From assembly GCA_028023455.1 (NCBI GenBank), contig JAQFVV010012531.1, forward strand, positions 2,296,001-2,360,000: a DNA stretch of 64,000 bases, read 5' to 3'. The notes beneath the pieces were generated by a model. It worked only from the letters and a program-made list of their open reading frames with translations. It was not told where the DNA came from and ran no database searches. Of the stretch, positions 13,310-25,290 are shown in pieces; the stretch's first letter is position 1, and each line of letters starts with the position of its first letter. Both the position numbers and the translations under genes were made by a program. This DNA is from Epiperipatus broadwayi. Taxonomy: Eukaryota; Onychophora; Udeonychophora; Euonychophora; Peripatidae.

Positions 13310-13797
13310 CAATGTTTGAGGATGTAATAATAAAATACGACTTGTAGTAAGGGAACATGATTGGATGGTTCCAGAATTCCATTTTTGGTGATAACCTGCT
13401 TTATTTTAAGCTGGGCTCACAAATTAACATCCATAGTATGAGGGAAAACAGAGCTTGGTTTAACAGAGAAAAACATAAAATTGGAGGCCCTAACAAAATC
13501 ATTAAAATTGACAAGAGACTTGCACAAAAAAAACAACAACAAGCCGAATGAATTCTTCCGGAACAGTGAATGTTTGATGGCTTATGCAGGGAGACCAATG
13601 AGTGTTTTATCATGGAAATTCATGATACAACAGCAACAACTCTGATGAAAGCCATCGAACAAAATGTGGAAGAGGAATCGTCAATTTATTCAGACTGTTG
13701 GACAGCCTATAAAACTGCTGAATTATGAGCTGCCAGTTACCGACTATTTTCATGTGAATCATACTGGACAACATCAAAAAATTAGTCCACCACATTG
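13310..13797 (+). pseudogene. Merlin (IS1016/ISXO2-like DDE) transposase remnant
   Basis: Broken transposase of the Merlin superfamily, which cuts and pastes DNA by a DDE/DDD active site. Traceable family signatures in order: GWFQNS (13,367-13,384 region), GGPNKIIKID (with the first catalytic Asp, near 13,485-13,512), then GLCRETNECF, TTLMKAIEQN and YSDCWTAY with the second Asp (about 13,690-13,710), and in a shifted frame HVNHTG. In-frame stops lie at 13,549, 13,567 and 13,726, with a frameshift after that. The segment between GWFQNS and GGPNK is shortened, and the final catalytic region is not seen. No terminal inverted repeats were found. Confidence 0.75.
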
Positions 13798-14140
13798 AAG
13801 AAATAATAAAAGTTTAGTCATTTAATTTTTTTTTTTTAATAAAAAAATACTTTTACTACTTATTTCTGATGAAGATCCTGTGCAGGCATTATATTGCACA
13901 ATCGCATGTTAAATAAGTCTCCATTTTGAGAAAAATAAAAAATTTTATTTTTAATCTCCACTTTGAAATAAAATTTTATACACTTAAAATAAAATAGATA
14001 ACAGACAAAGTGATTGTTTCATTATGACAATTCCTATTATATATTACATGTAAGTACTATATGTGTATATTTTAAGCATTTTGTAATTTACTGATTGTTT
14101 TATCCATGTAGTTACATTTGGGAATTGCATAAAACTTTTT

Positions 14141-14250
14141 CAGATTTGTTTTTGTGTGCAATTCATATTTTTAGTATTATTAAAAATGTACTTTTCCAGA
14201 TTTATTTTTGTGTAAAGTTCATATTTTTAGTATTGTTAAAAATATTTTTA
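14141..14250 (+). repeat. ~56-bp direct tandem duplication
   Basis: CAGATTTGTTTTTGTGTG at 14,141 and CAGATTTATTTTTGTGTA at 14,197 start two adjacent units that remain alike through a shared TTCATATTTTTAGTATT block. The period is 56 bases. The last block is repeated a third time in part. Simple local duplication. Confidence 0.8.
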
Positions 14251-14287
14251 GTATTGTTAGATTTAGTCTGCTGCAATTAGTTATGTA

Positions 14288-14480
14288 TTAGAACTGCTAC
14301 GCCTTTTCACATACACATTCAGACTGCTGATAACTTTGTAAATCTTGTGAAAATATCAGATACATGTGATCCATTTTGACAAATTTATCATTTTAAGTTT
14401 ACATGTTATTTGGTTACATCACAAGATTAGAAAGTTATCAGTGAATTGATATGAATGTGAACAGGTGTAGCAAGTCTAAT
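14288..14480. mobile_element. MITE with ~60-bp terminal inverted repeats, TA-flanked
   Basis: The first ~62 bases (starting TTAGAACTGCTACGCC) are the reverse complement of the last ~58 bases (ending GTGTAGCAAGTCTAA), with scattered mismatches. TA flanks both ends (14,286-14,287 and 14,481-14,482), the target duplication of Tc1/mariner-type elements. There is no ORF, and total length is about 193 bases. The superfamily assignment rests on the TA flanks and TIR form only. Confidence 0.7.
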
Positions 14481-15338
14481 ATGAAATAATATAGGAAAAT
14501 AAGAAAATAAAAAGGCTTTTATGATATAATGTGATTTTCTAAAAAACATTTTATTTCAGAGTTTTTGACAAGTATCTACAATCAAAGTAATGTTATTCAC
14601 TATACAGACTAAGTTCTCTGCTCCAAAGTGAATTAAGAAATCAAAGCTACAAGGATATTGTGAATAAGCCAGGTTGCTTGACCCCTGGTGATAGTTAAGA
14701 TGCTGTTGACAACTTTTTAAATACAATTTGGCTTCTCACATTTGTAGCTGCATAATACCTGATTTTGAAAGGGCTAACAATATAGTAATAACACCCTTAT
14801 CTACAATGAACAACTTATGTTCAAATCTTAGACTGTAGAACGTGAATTCCCCCCCCCCCATGATTTATTTAATAAGACTTCATATTTTTCCTTCCATTAA
14901 CTGCACATAGCAACCCAGTTGACTATACAATATTTGTTGGTAAATGATTATGTAGCTATGCTTAATTTTAAAAAAAAGATTAGGAAACAGCTTAAATCCT
15001 AATAACCTGACAAGCAAGTCAAATAATACCTTCTCCACTTTTTCTCTACATGGAGCTGTTAGAAAAACCTTGTCTTGTAGTGAGCTATTAAAGGTTTTTC
15101 TTTTTAATGACCATAGTAGCTGGTTAGTTTAACCTTGCCTGCCATTCTCTTGAGACAGTTAACAATCTGAGGTTTTTAAAATACTGTATTTTCCCATATA
15201 TCATGTGATAATATAATTTGATTATTTTATTACTGTATTTTTCTACTAAATGCCTATTTAGGAATTAATTGTTTTACATAACTTCAAAGATACCAAAGGA
15301 GTGAGACACTTACCTTTAGAATAGCACAAAAATCTTTC

Positions 15339-15915
15339 CTATAAATAAAGGGATTTGAACTTAGGATTTTCAGTCCATATTCATCCTCTACTCCATCTCA
15401 AACAACCAACACCCACAACCACATACATGAGAAAAGAATAGATGATCCCTAATATAGGTATTTTGTGCAAAACCAGCACTCATCAGTTAAGCCAGATCAT
15501 AATCTTCCAACATATATACATTTAATGATTGGCTTATATTAAGATAGCAGTTCCTTAAACTTTACTGGACAGTCCCCAATCTTCTCCCCCTTCCAACAAT
15601 TCAACCATCCACTCCATTGAAAACTTGATACTGGCTTTTCAATGAAATGGATATTTGAATAACTAGAAGGGTGAGAAGATTGAAGCTTGTCCATTAAAAT
15701 TTAAAGAATTGCTATCTTAATATAAGCCGAGCACTGATTATATATGTTGTATGAGAGATTATGATCTGGCCCAATTAATGAGTGCTGGTCCTGACGAAAT
15801 ACGTATATTGGGAATCATCTATCTTTTTCTCATGTGTGTGGTCATGTCTCCCGGTTGTTCGCGATGGAGTAGAGGACGAATGTCTAAGTTCAAATCCCTC
15901 TATATATTTATATAG
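15339..15915. mobile_element. ~577-bp palindromic (foldback) element
   Basis: The left arm (15,339-15,623) and right arm (15,636-15,915) are reverse complements along nearly the full length, around a 12-base loop (15,624-15,635). The outer ends are CTATAAATAAAGGGA and the complement of TCCCTCTATATATTTATATAG. The ~80-90% match implies a fairly young element or maintained symmetry. The right arm carries a segment resembling a pol III B box (AAGTTCAAATCCC at ~15,886). A 90-residue frame at 15,782-16,054 crosses the right end and looks incidental. No protein domain was found. Confidence 0.8.
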
Positions 15916-18900
15916 AAAATATTCAGTAAATTGGATGAATAGGCTAATTAAATATTTCTTATATGTAGTGAATTTACTTTATCTAGGATCGAAATCTCAT
16001 AAGTTCAAGATTCTCTTTAACGCACTTGATGAGGGTGGTATAAAAAAAGTTTGAAAAATCTGTTTTTTGTCCGAAAGGAAATTGAGAAAACTAGAAAATA
16101 TATTATGACCAAGTGCTTTAACGTGATATCCACTGGATGACAGTCCTCATATCATTAAGATGACATCACAAATAAAAAACAAATATTTTTAATTAAAAAA
16201 ATAAAAAGGACTATAATATAATTAATCTACTGCGAGAGGAAAGATTTTAATAATTAAAGCCCGTAAATTACATTTAAAATGATTTACAAATGGCAATAAA
16301 ATTCCATTCTCGTTTCTTTTTCTACCACATAAAAAAATAATCTGAAGTTATAATCGCTTTTTTTTTTTTTAAATGACGTTCTAAATAATGACAAATAATA
16401 CTCTTTTAATTCTCACTAATTGTTTATTACAATCGAACAGCTACAGAACAAAAGCAGACACACGCAGTGCCTACAATAAGAAATGATTCCACTAATTAAA
16501 TTAAGGAAGATATTTAAAAAAAAAAAGCTAAAGATTTTAATCCCTTACTTTTTAACTATCACTTAACTCATTTACAATTTGGGTCATTTTCGATAGTAAA
16601 AAGTAAATATCAGAAAACAGTAATAATGATCAGACAGATTAGAAGCAATTTGGACATTTCAATTGAATATGAAAGCGAAATTTTGGTAAGGATATTATAG
16701 TAAATTAGATTTGTTATTAAGAAAATTTGAATACAAATCATTATTAGTTTTAATCTAAACAAATTGTGAGATCCAAACAAAATCAGCCTTTTCAATAATT
16801 AAGCCCCCCACCCCCGCACTTCATAAAAGAACAGTAAAGGGGAAAGTCACATTCATCGGTCTTAAACAATTGTTGAGTGATAATAGTTTGCGCGGTTTCC
16901 ATTATCTAGTTAAGGTAAGCGATGCCCATTTATTGATCAATTTTAGATAGCTATATTGGCTGCGAATAAGACTCTAAAAAAAAAAAAAAAAAATCTCATT
17001 TGGCACAGTCAAATCCGAAGTCATAGCACGATACAAGGAAGCATTATATTCACATCATGAGCTTTATAAATATTTATTTTAAAAACTTTGCACAAAATAC
17101 ATGCACACAATGAGTGAAAAAAAAAATTCACAAATCAATAGTATTATTATTATTATTATTATTGATGACATAGATTATGGACATTCATAACTAAGATACA
17201 GAAGTCTACAAATCTCGCAGCTGGTCACCTTTTCATCATCATATCTCTTTAAACAAATTAGATTTATTATAATATATTTTATAACCCTTAAAAAATTCCT
17301 TCAAACTGTAATCAGATTTAGAATTTTTCTTTCACTTAGACAAGCTAAACATCCAATATTGTGGTGAGTAAATGGGGATCTAACAATTCTTACCATTAGA
17401 ATAAACCAAGGATAGAAAACTATTCCAACTATGACCATTTGACATTTAGAGAGCTTGGTAAGATCTTCTCCTTCATTATTTCTCTATAAAGATTTTATAG
17501 AAAGGCCTTTACCTTGCAGTTAGTTATTTTACTTGATATTCAATAAAACATTTTCATCATATCGAATTAAAATATTCAAGACTTCACAGTATGATAATTA
17601 GGCACTTTCCCCCACCCCTTGATGGGGATTGGAATGCAGGTTAAATAAAAGTTTTTATCAGGTAATTAAAAAATTATGAACAATCTCAGGATTTTTTTTA
17701 GAAAGCCAGCCTAGACCATCTTAATGAGCTAGCCATCTAATTATTATCATTAAAAATGTATTTAGATAATCTTGATTGGAGAAGCCAGTTTAACCCCCAA
17801 TCATTATGATTTACTTATAAAAATTACACAATGACTATATATTGGTATCACAAACAGTGAAGCCATGGATTATGCTATATCAAAGAACATAACTTCAATT
17901 ATACATTATAAAAAATATAAACAAACAAAAAACTATTAAAATTCACAAATATAATACATTTTATGATAGTCAAGCAGCCATTTTTTGTTTCTCAGTGCCA
18001 TATGTGATCACATATAATAAATTTTAAATTATGACAGCAGCCGTTTTTACCATTTTGGAGCACGATAAACAATCACGTTCGTTAATAAAATTTCTACAAT
18101 TTACATTGAAAGCACATCGATTTTATTCTTTCTTTATTATCCTTTCTGAATATAATTTACAGTATTTCACATAATAAAATATTTTCTAAGAGTAATCCTA
18201 AAAGTTTTACAAAATTTTAAATCGTGCTCAAAAAGTTAATACTGCCTTAAAAATATTAACTAGAAAGATTGTAATTCGTTGATCAAGAGATTAGTGTTAC
18301 TGTTTCATAAGAGAAAAAAGTTATTAAAAAAAAATATCATCCAGAGCATATTTAATTTTGATGAAAGTTCAGATATTTCAATATTATTTTATTTAAAAAA
18401 TAAAATATATGCAAGAGTAATTTACATATGCATTCTAAACTGTGTTATATATATATATGCATGCTAAAAAATTATGCACACATGGAAGTTGAATAAACAA
18501 TATGTATTCTATTCTAATCAAAACTTATCAACAAATGTTAGTACATGAGGTGGACTTGGAACAAAATATAACATCACAGCTCCATTATATTGTCGAAAAG
18601 TTAATTAGATAGCATTCAATAAAATACCCAATTTTAAAATTATATATCATTTTGTTAATAAAAATGAACTAATACATTTCATAAAAAGAATTTTTAAAAA
18701 TGTTAATTTATGATATTGTTTAAAAAATGAAACTTATTGTTAATCGCTGGTTATATAATTTTGGCATTACTTTTTAAAATCTTCAAGACAAATTGGTTTG
18801 CGATATTTCTAACATATATAAAAAACATTTTTATTGCTCTATGACAGCTATACCATGGTTTTTTTTCTTTTTTTAATCAGTAATCACCAATTCAGTGACT

Positions 18901-20037
18901 GTTTTTGCTCTTTCTGTTTTTCAACTATGCGAAGTAATCTTGTTAGAAGAGCCTTCAGTTAGTTAGATTTACATGCTTTGTATCTTTTTTACCAGTTCTT
19001 TTAAAAACCCCAATCAATTGGGTTCTTTTTTGTAGTTTTAATGAATGATATATGCATTTATCCATTTATATTTATCATGGCAAAAAAAAATTGACATATA
19101 CCACCCACTTTAGTGTTCTAGCAGGCAAATACTTTGCACATTTCCTATTTAAATTATCGTTTCCACTCTTTAATATTGTAACGTTTTCCGTAGACCTCTA
19201 CACACAATATAAACTGCGCACGAGTTGATCAAGTTATGTAAAAAAAAAAAAAAGGTTTATTTTTTTATTTAAAAAAAAAACATAACTATATTTCCTGATC
19301 AACTCTACCTAGTAATTGTTGTGAATTATGCTATCGACGAAATCAGTTTTTAATTTATTTGAAAGGTGCCAGGGTTCTACAAGAACCCACTGAAATCATC
19401 ACATAACGTCTTGCCAATTAAAAAGAAAAATGTTTTTTTTTTTAAGAATTGGTAATACTACTGTAAACTAGAATTATCTTTTAAATATTATTATTCCTGG
19501 AACTTATAACATATTGCAAAGGTAAATTATATTTTTAAATTTCACTAAACTAATACTAATAAATCTAATAATAATTAATAACTACGCACAATGAAAAAGG
19601 TTGATACAAGTATTCTAACAAACTAAAAATATTGTTAGATTAAATTATGAATTAAATAAAACCGGAGAGAACACACACTAATCCAAATATGAATACATTA
19701 ATAAAAAATAACAGTTAAACAATAAAAAAAAAAAGAGTCCTTGATTAAATAAGAGTCTCTGAAACAGAAAAATTAAAGTCTATATCAGGATCCTAGTATA
19801 AGCTTATTTTTTTAGAATAGTTTGTCAACAATTTAGTCACAATTGGGAATAATAAAGAGTCGTAGCTTACCAGTAAGTTTAGTGAGAAGGTTGTAGCTTA
19901 CTATGCATAGTTTTTTGGATTAGAATGAGCTCGGCCATTGGTCATTAGTTGATCTTGTGGTCTATTCTCCTAGTTGGTCACGAAGGTTTTTCAGGCACGA
20001 TGTTCGCAGAAGCTCTGGTTCACTCCGACGTGAAGAA
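15916..20037. other. AT-rich DNA with microsatellite; no gene
   Basis: No coding signal recognised. It includes an (ATT)n run at 17,142-17,163, poly-A/T tracts, a C-rich run near 16,803-16,815, and a short inverted repeat around 19,219-19,308 (GAGTTGATCA on one side, TGATCAACTC on the other) with A/T runs between. Confidence 0.55.
17142..17163. repeat. (ATT)n microsatellite
   Basis: About seven uninterrupted TAT/ATT units. Confidence 0.9.
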
Positions 20038-20087
20038 TTATTTCCATGTAGGGCAATCCTGGATATATTCTTGTAATGCAGGACCAA
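20038..20087 (-). CDS. Candidate terminal coding exon (minus strand)
   Basis: On the minus strand, a strong pyrimidine tract runs into CTCTACAG, a near-ideal splice acceptor. The frame then reads GPALQEYIQDCPTWK and stops at 20,038-20,040. The stretch is GC-richer than its surroundings and the residues look protein-like. I do not recognise the protein. Alternatives are a chance acceptor next to a 16-codon frame, or a repeat fragment. No partner exon was found. Confidence 0.25.
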
Positions 20088-20984
20088 CTGTAGAGAAACA
20101 AATGAAAACAAGACGTTAAGTCAAACTGGTCTCTGCCTTTTTATTCTAGAGGCCCAGTTTTCAGACTTCTGCGCATGTTATTGTCATGGTGTTTAGGTTC
20201 ATAATCTTGTACATTCTTTATCATTTTTCAATTACAAAGTCTTTATTTTTTTAGCATAATTCTGACATCTTTAATTAGCTAAAATATTTTTCTTTTAGCT
20301 TATCTTTTTACTTTTTGAATTCTTTTACTTTATCAGGATTAGTAATCTGCATGTCTTTTGTTCTCTCCAATTTTAACTTTTATTTCTAATTACATAAAAA
20401 AAAATATGAAAGAACAATTTAACTTTCGTTGTACGTTTTTTTAAAAAAATTAATTATATTCAAAAAAATAATAATCTAAATTTACTTTTTTTTTAGCTTT
20501 TACCAAATGCCAATATATTTCTACCGTATATAAATAAATGGTACAATATATCATAAGTGGCTATCATCAGTAATCCAGTTTTAATATCAATGCTTAAGAT
20601 TCAACCTCATTTATACAAATTTTCTTCTACAACATAATCTTTCAATGTACTTTACTTAATATCCTCTGATTTTGAAATTACCAAATTAGTGTTATTATTT
20701 TGTATCCCATGCAAATCATCTTTTGTTGCTATTTATTTGATCATCATCATCTAGAAATCATTTTCAATTCTTCAAATTTAAAATCCAGCAAGTTCATTTG
20801 TGAAGGTCCAATAGTCAATGATATTTTCACAAAGAGAAATGCAAATATTTTGCAAAGAAAAATAAGCTTTATGATTAAAATTAAATGTAAATTAAAATTT
20901 GTTATCAAAATACTAGGTGCCAATATCAGATACAACACACAATAGATATATTAGAAGCTAAACAAAGCAGAATATTGCATACAA

Positions 20985-21125
20985 GTGATTCTTGTATCTG
21001 CCAAAGATTTTATTTACGTTAAAAATTTATAAAAATATATTTTAATTTATTTGTTTTAAATTCATATTTAAATAAAAAAATTAAATAAGAAATATGTAAT
21101 CATATTTTAATCTAAAGTTACCAAA
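20985..21125 (-). repeat. Long-range inverted repeat, left member
   Basis: About 140 bases here are the reverse complement of 23,290-23,428, matching closely through ATTTAAATATGAATTTAAAA and AAATAAATTAAAATATA and starting at GATACAAGA. The two members are 2.2 kb apart. They may be TIRs of a decayed DNA transposon or two opposite copies of a dispersed repeat. Confidence 0.6.
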
Positions 21126-23063
21126 AAATTGTATATCTCAAACCAAATAAGAATATTATAAAAGTTACTTTATTACTATATAATGGCTAAAATTAATAAT
21201 TGCATTTTCTCCACCATTCTGATTAAATATATATATATATTAATTTCATAATTACAATCTTCTCTATAAAATCCTACCAAGACTTTCTGTGAAGGTTACT
21301 TCGAGATCTAATCTGAGGTTTGGCTACTAGTGCCTCAAATAGTAATGACATCTATCTATTTATTTTTGGTATCTTTCAGTTAAAGGATATCAAAAGAAGA
21401 AAAATGGCCTGAGTTCAAAACTTTAAATTGATTAAATAAATATAAATATGCACACAATTGATTAGTGAAATGGCCAGTGATTTCTCTTGAGCAGTTTAGT
21501 TAGGTTACTTACAAGAAACTTTTAAAGCTAAGGTTCTTGGATTTAAAAAAATCTAATTGGTTAATTGAAAGAAATTATTTTCTTAAATATTATTTAAATT
21601 TCCATCAACTGTACAATAAATTGGACATCTAAACCTGGCAGGTAAACAGTAAGATTAAATTTAAAAACTATTCACTTATTAAGAAAAAAAATCATCACAT
21701 TTAACAACCATGATCACAATTAATCTAGCTAAACATTCCAGTGTGAATTAGCAGAGGACACGAACTACTGACCTAAAAGCTCAATAAAAATTTCTGGATC
21801 AATTTCTAGGACTTGAATGCCATGATTTTTGAAGTCACTAATATTTATTTATTTAAAAATCCAATTTAGAATACTAAATTTATTTCGTATCCCTTCTCTA
21901 AGTCATTGGTACCAGTCCAATCATATAATAAAGATCGGTCATATCAAATAATCACATATCAACTTATTTAATAAAGACCTTCACTTTTTTTACATTAAGA
22001 GTCATCGACTCCCTTATTAGTGACTCTACCCAAGGACAAATTTATATTTTTTAGGCCCTAAACTAACAACAAATTAAGGCCTCTTCTCCAATTTTTTAAA
22101 ATTCTATTAAAAAAGACATAGCAAAGTCTTTATTAATTATATAACTTTAAGATGTGTACAATATAAATTAAACGAAATATAATATAAAATAAAAACATAT
22201 AAACATGTTTAATATAAACATTATATTCCTTGAAAATAAAGCAAATCTAAAAATATTGTCTAAGCAATTTTTCAGATACAAAATTAGAAATAGCATTATC
22301 AAAGAACAAATTATGAAATTTATATTTTAGAGGCTCCCCTAAAAGCAGAGGGCCCAAGCTTTAGCTTAATGGTAAATCTGGCACTGCCTCTATCTTCCGC
22401 TCTTTAAACTACAATGTAAGCTTAAAATATAGATAACAGACACTAAACTGTTTGGTTTAGAGTGATGGATTCAAAAATTAAACATTTTTGAATAGAATCA
22501 TAGCATTGTAAGATTTAAAAAAATATATCCCAATTTAGAAAATTAAATATAATGAACAGGTTCTTAAACATTCTTATAACCTTAAAAAAAAAGTTATTAA
22601 TTGTAGCTGAAATTCAAATATAGGTATACAAATTCATTTACAACTTTAAAACATTCCAGCAGTAGTACTTCCCATGAAAAACAGTTTAAATTTAAATGGC
22701 TTACATAAAAGAATTTATGCAGTTAATTTAGAGTTTGTTTCTCATAGAAAGTACTGCCAAATTTTTTAACATTGTAGGTGATTTGCGTACTCATAACTGC
22801 GTGTCACCATATATACTTTATCATATGAATAATTTGAAAAAGGTAAATGGTTTAAAAATGTGGTGAAATGAAAAATTATAAATATATTAAAAGCATGGAG
22901 GGTGTGTGTGAATTAATTATTTTAATCTTACAGTTTAAAATATATATTTGAGCTAAAACTGATATGATAATTTATGGATGGCTTAATAAATAATTAGTAA
23001 TAATTATTTAAAGTAAATATCTGGGGAGGATGATATCATAATTGTGAGTGCAGAAAGTTTGAT
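21126..23063. other. AT-rich DNA between inverted repeats; no gene
   Basis: No open frame or domain could be recognised. If the flanking inverted repeats are TIRs, this would be the decayed interior of a DNA transposon, but no transposase trace was seen. Confidence 0.5.
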
Positions 23064-23280
23064 ATCTCACAGAGACAAAACTCTCCATACAGTAGCACCA
23101 ATCAGTGCAAGCCAAAGTAATCAATGGATGCAGGAAGGTTTGAGTAGGCACTAGATAGGGGTTTTATGCACAAACCTTCCTGTATCCATTGATTACTCTG
23201 GCTTGCACTGAGTGGCGCTACTGTATAAAGACTTGTTTCTGTGAAAAACAGCTTGTATAAGCATGAAGAATGGTGATTAT
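23064..23280. mobile_element. Foldback/MITE element with ~75-bp arms
   Basis: The left arm (about 23,067-23,142) and right arm (about 23,172-23,250) are reverse complements, including CAGTGCAAGCC paired with GGCTTGCACTG and GATTACTTTGG paired with its complement. The near-identical words AAGTTTGATA just before (23,056-23,063 area) and just after (23,282-23,291) could be a target duplication. There is no ORF. It lies directly beside the right member of the long-range inverted repeat, consistent with insertion into an older repeat. Confidence 0.65.
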
Positions 23281-23289
23281 GTGAAGTTT

Positions 23290-23428
23290 GATACCTTTAG
23301 ATTACATTGTTATGATTATATACTTCTTATTTAATTTTTTATTTAAATATGAATTTAAAACAAATAAATTAAAATATAGTTTTAATAAGTTTTTAACATA
23401 AATAAAATCTGCTTGGCTGATACAAGAC
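23290..23428 (+). repeat. Long-range inverted repeat, right member
   Basis: Reverse complement of 20,985-21,125 over ~140 bases. It contains the A/T-rich core with ATGAATTTAAAACAAATAAA and ends at GATACAAGAC. Confidence 0.6.
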
Positions 23429-23640
23429 TTAATTACTTATGTCAAAAATTTGTAAAAACTTTTAACCAAGAGTGATAAATCTGTGTTGTGATTCATGAAC
23501 TTTGAACTCTAGTTTGCTATTTTATCAATGCCCCAAAATCATGCAGGATATTCACTGAATGATCAAGACTTTATCTTTTTTTAAATATTTCTTTATAGAA
23601 AGATTGATAAACCAGCAAAAAAAAATCTCACTTAAATAAC

Positions 23641-24046
23641 TTATTAAAAGTTGGCTTCCACACTCCTCCTAATACTAAAAGACTTATTAATAATGCGAAG
23701 GACAGAATGGATCCATCTCAGGCACCCCAGGTCGTATACAGCATTTCATGCCCTCAGACTGGATGCAGCGCCACATGCTACGGGGAAACCAAGGCCACTA
23801 TCCATAATAGAGCTGCTCAGCACATGTATACATACAGAAGAGCAAAAAACAATAATGATAATTCTCAATATTTTTTGAGCATGAGAAGCAGGCCAATCAT
23901 GTTTCGAACCCTGCAACCCCAAAATAGTGTGCTCTGAAGCCAACGATTGTAAGAGAAAGATCAAGGAGACGTATTTTATTATCAATGATAACGCGATTAA
24001 TAGACACGGCACGTGTTTTTGTATTTCAAGAAAATGGACAAATTAA
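23641..24046 (+). pseudogene. Penelope-like element, GIY-YIG endonuclease fragment
   Basis: Remnant of the C-terminal part of a Penelope-like retroelement protein, whose GIY-YIG nuclease nicks DNA for target-primed reverse transcription. The frame reads VGFHTPPNTKRLINNAKD, then VVYSISCPQTGC and CYGETKATIHNRAAQH, matching the family's Cys-bearing VVY...C/YxGET...R...H pattern. After a frameshift near 23,873 it continues FEHEKQANHV. After another near 23,921 it gives KRKIKETYFI and NRHGTCF, the conserved R-K-E and NR-x-G end of the domain. No RT domain precedes it, so it is 5'-truncated and inactive. Confidence 0.8.
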
Positions 24047-24362
24047 TTTACATATGCATTTGCATACATTATTATTTAATAATACTACAGCAATAGTTTA
24101 TAATCTATTTTGGCCATGAATATGAGGAGAAAACCTCAAAAGTATTAGGCCTAGATTAATTTAATTTTTTTTTTTTTTACTACTGACAGCTTCTTTTTCA
24201 GCGAGTTAAAGCATTTATATATATTATTAAATAGCAATAACTATACTTCATTTTAGTATTTTAATTTTCAATGAGATGAATATTCAAAAATTTTCCTTGG
24301 GATTGGTAGTAAAATTTCCAAGAGACTCAATGGACTTTTTTTTCTTCTTATAAGACATCAAC

Positions 24363-24496
24363 ATTGCTCTTGTGTATTTTGGTGCAATGATATTGTGTCA
24401 GATTCTAGAGTTCAAAGTCCATGGATCACAGCAAGTTCTGTTATTTATGGTGCTCGAACATCTTACAAATTCCCAATCAATAAACTATTTGATTAT
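24363..24496 (+). repeat. SINE-like interspersed repeat A, copy 2
   Basis: Homologous to 2,259-2,397: GAGTTCAAAGTCCATGGATC is the B-box-like core here, closer to a true pol III box than in copy 1, and the same AATAAACTATTTGATTAT tail ends it, followed by a T run. The core divergence but tail identity suggests the tail matters for retrotransposition, as when SINEs borrow a LINE 3' end. No partner LINE with that tail was seen in the window. Confidence 0.6.
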
Positions 24497-24860
24497 TTTT
24501 TTTACCATTAAAAAAATTATAAATCCCTGATGTAGACAATACATATATATTAATAAGTAATAAATTATTTTAAGTACATATGAACGTGGAACAATTGATT
24601 ATTATATTCAAAACTCAACAATTATCAAGAACTAATATATATTAAAAAAAACAATAATTAAAAACAAAACAAACAATTGAAAAATTTCACAAACTTCCTT
24701 CTTCCATAGGGAAATGATAAATATTTTGTTTTAATATGAATACAAAAAAAAAATATAGTTCTATATATAATCTGTTAATAAATAAAAGATCTTAAATACT
24801 GACTGTAATTTTATATTTGTTGCAAATTACATGATTTTATTCAACACCCATATTAAGATT

Positions 24861-25290
24861 TGTGTGTGAATCATTTGAATTCACTCAGCGGGCATACTGC
24901 AAAGATTGTGAATCATTTGATTCATTGAGCACTTATACCGCACAGACTATCACATGATAATTTGATTTAACAATCACATTGTGCTGATAATCATTACTAC
25001 ATTCAAGAATCTTAATAGGAAAGATTGTAAATTGCATAATGTTATTTAAAAAAAAAGGTTATGGATTATGAATCACATGATTTCTCTGCATTGTTACAAT
25101 ACAAAGACTATGGTTCATATAACTTCATTTAGTAATCACATCCAGAGATTATAAATCATATAACTTAAATAGTGAACCATATTGAATCACATAGCATTTT
25201 CAATTTACAATATTGATCATATAACTCTAAAAAAATAGCTACATTTAGACTATATTCACATGACATTTTAGCAGTCATACTCACAAATTT
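24861..25290 (+). repeat. Decayed ~40-bp tandem repeat array
   Basis: About ten to eleven diverged units with a spacing of mostly 39-42 bases (two of ~31). The repeating core is AAAGATTATGAATCACATGA followed by an A/T block and AGCAATCACAT. Anchor words (GAATCAT, CACATGA, GAATCAC, GGTTCAT, AAATCAT and similar) occur at 24,868, 24,910, 24,951, 24,991, 25,030, 25,071, 25,113, 25,153, 25,184, 25,215 and 25,254. No coding frame is maintained. Reads as an old minisatellite. Confidence 0.7.

Noticed and set aside
15782-16054. 90-codon frame
   Set aside because: It starts inside one arm of the 15.3-kb palindrome and runs out of it; no domain, no symmetry-related partner frame.
23746-24012. Minus-strand 88-codon frame
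   Set aside because: It is the shadow of the Penelope GIY-YIG coding strand.
24861-25290. CRISPR-like array
   Set aside because: The units are adjacent and diverged with no constant repeat separated by unique spacers, and the window is animal DNA.
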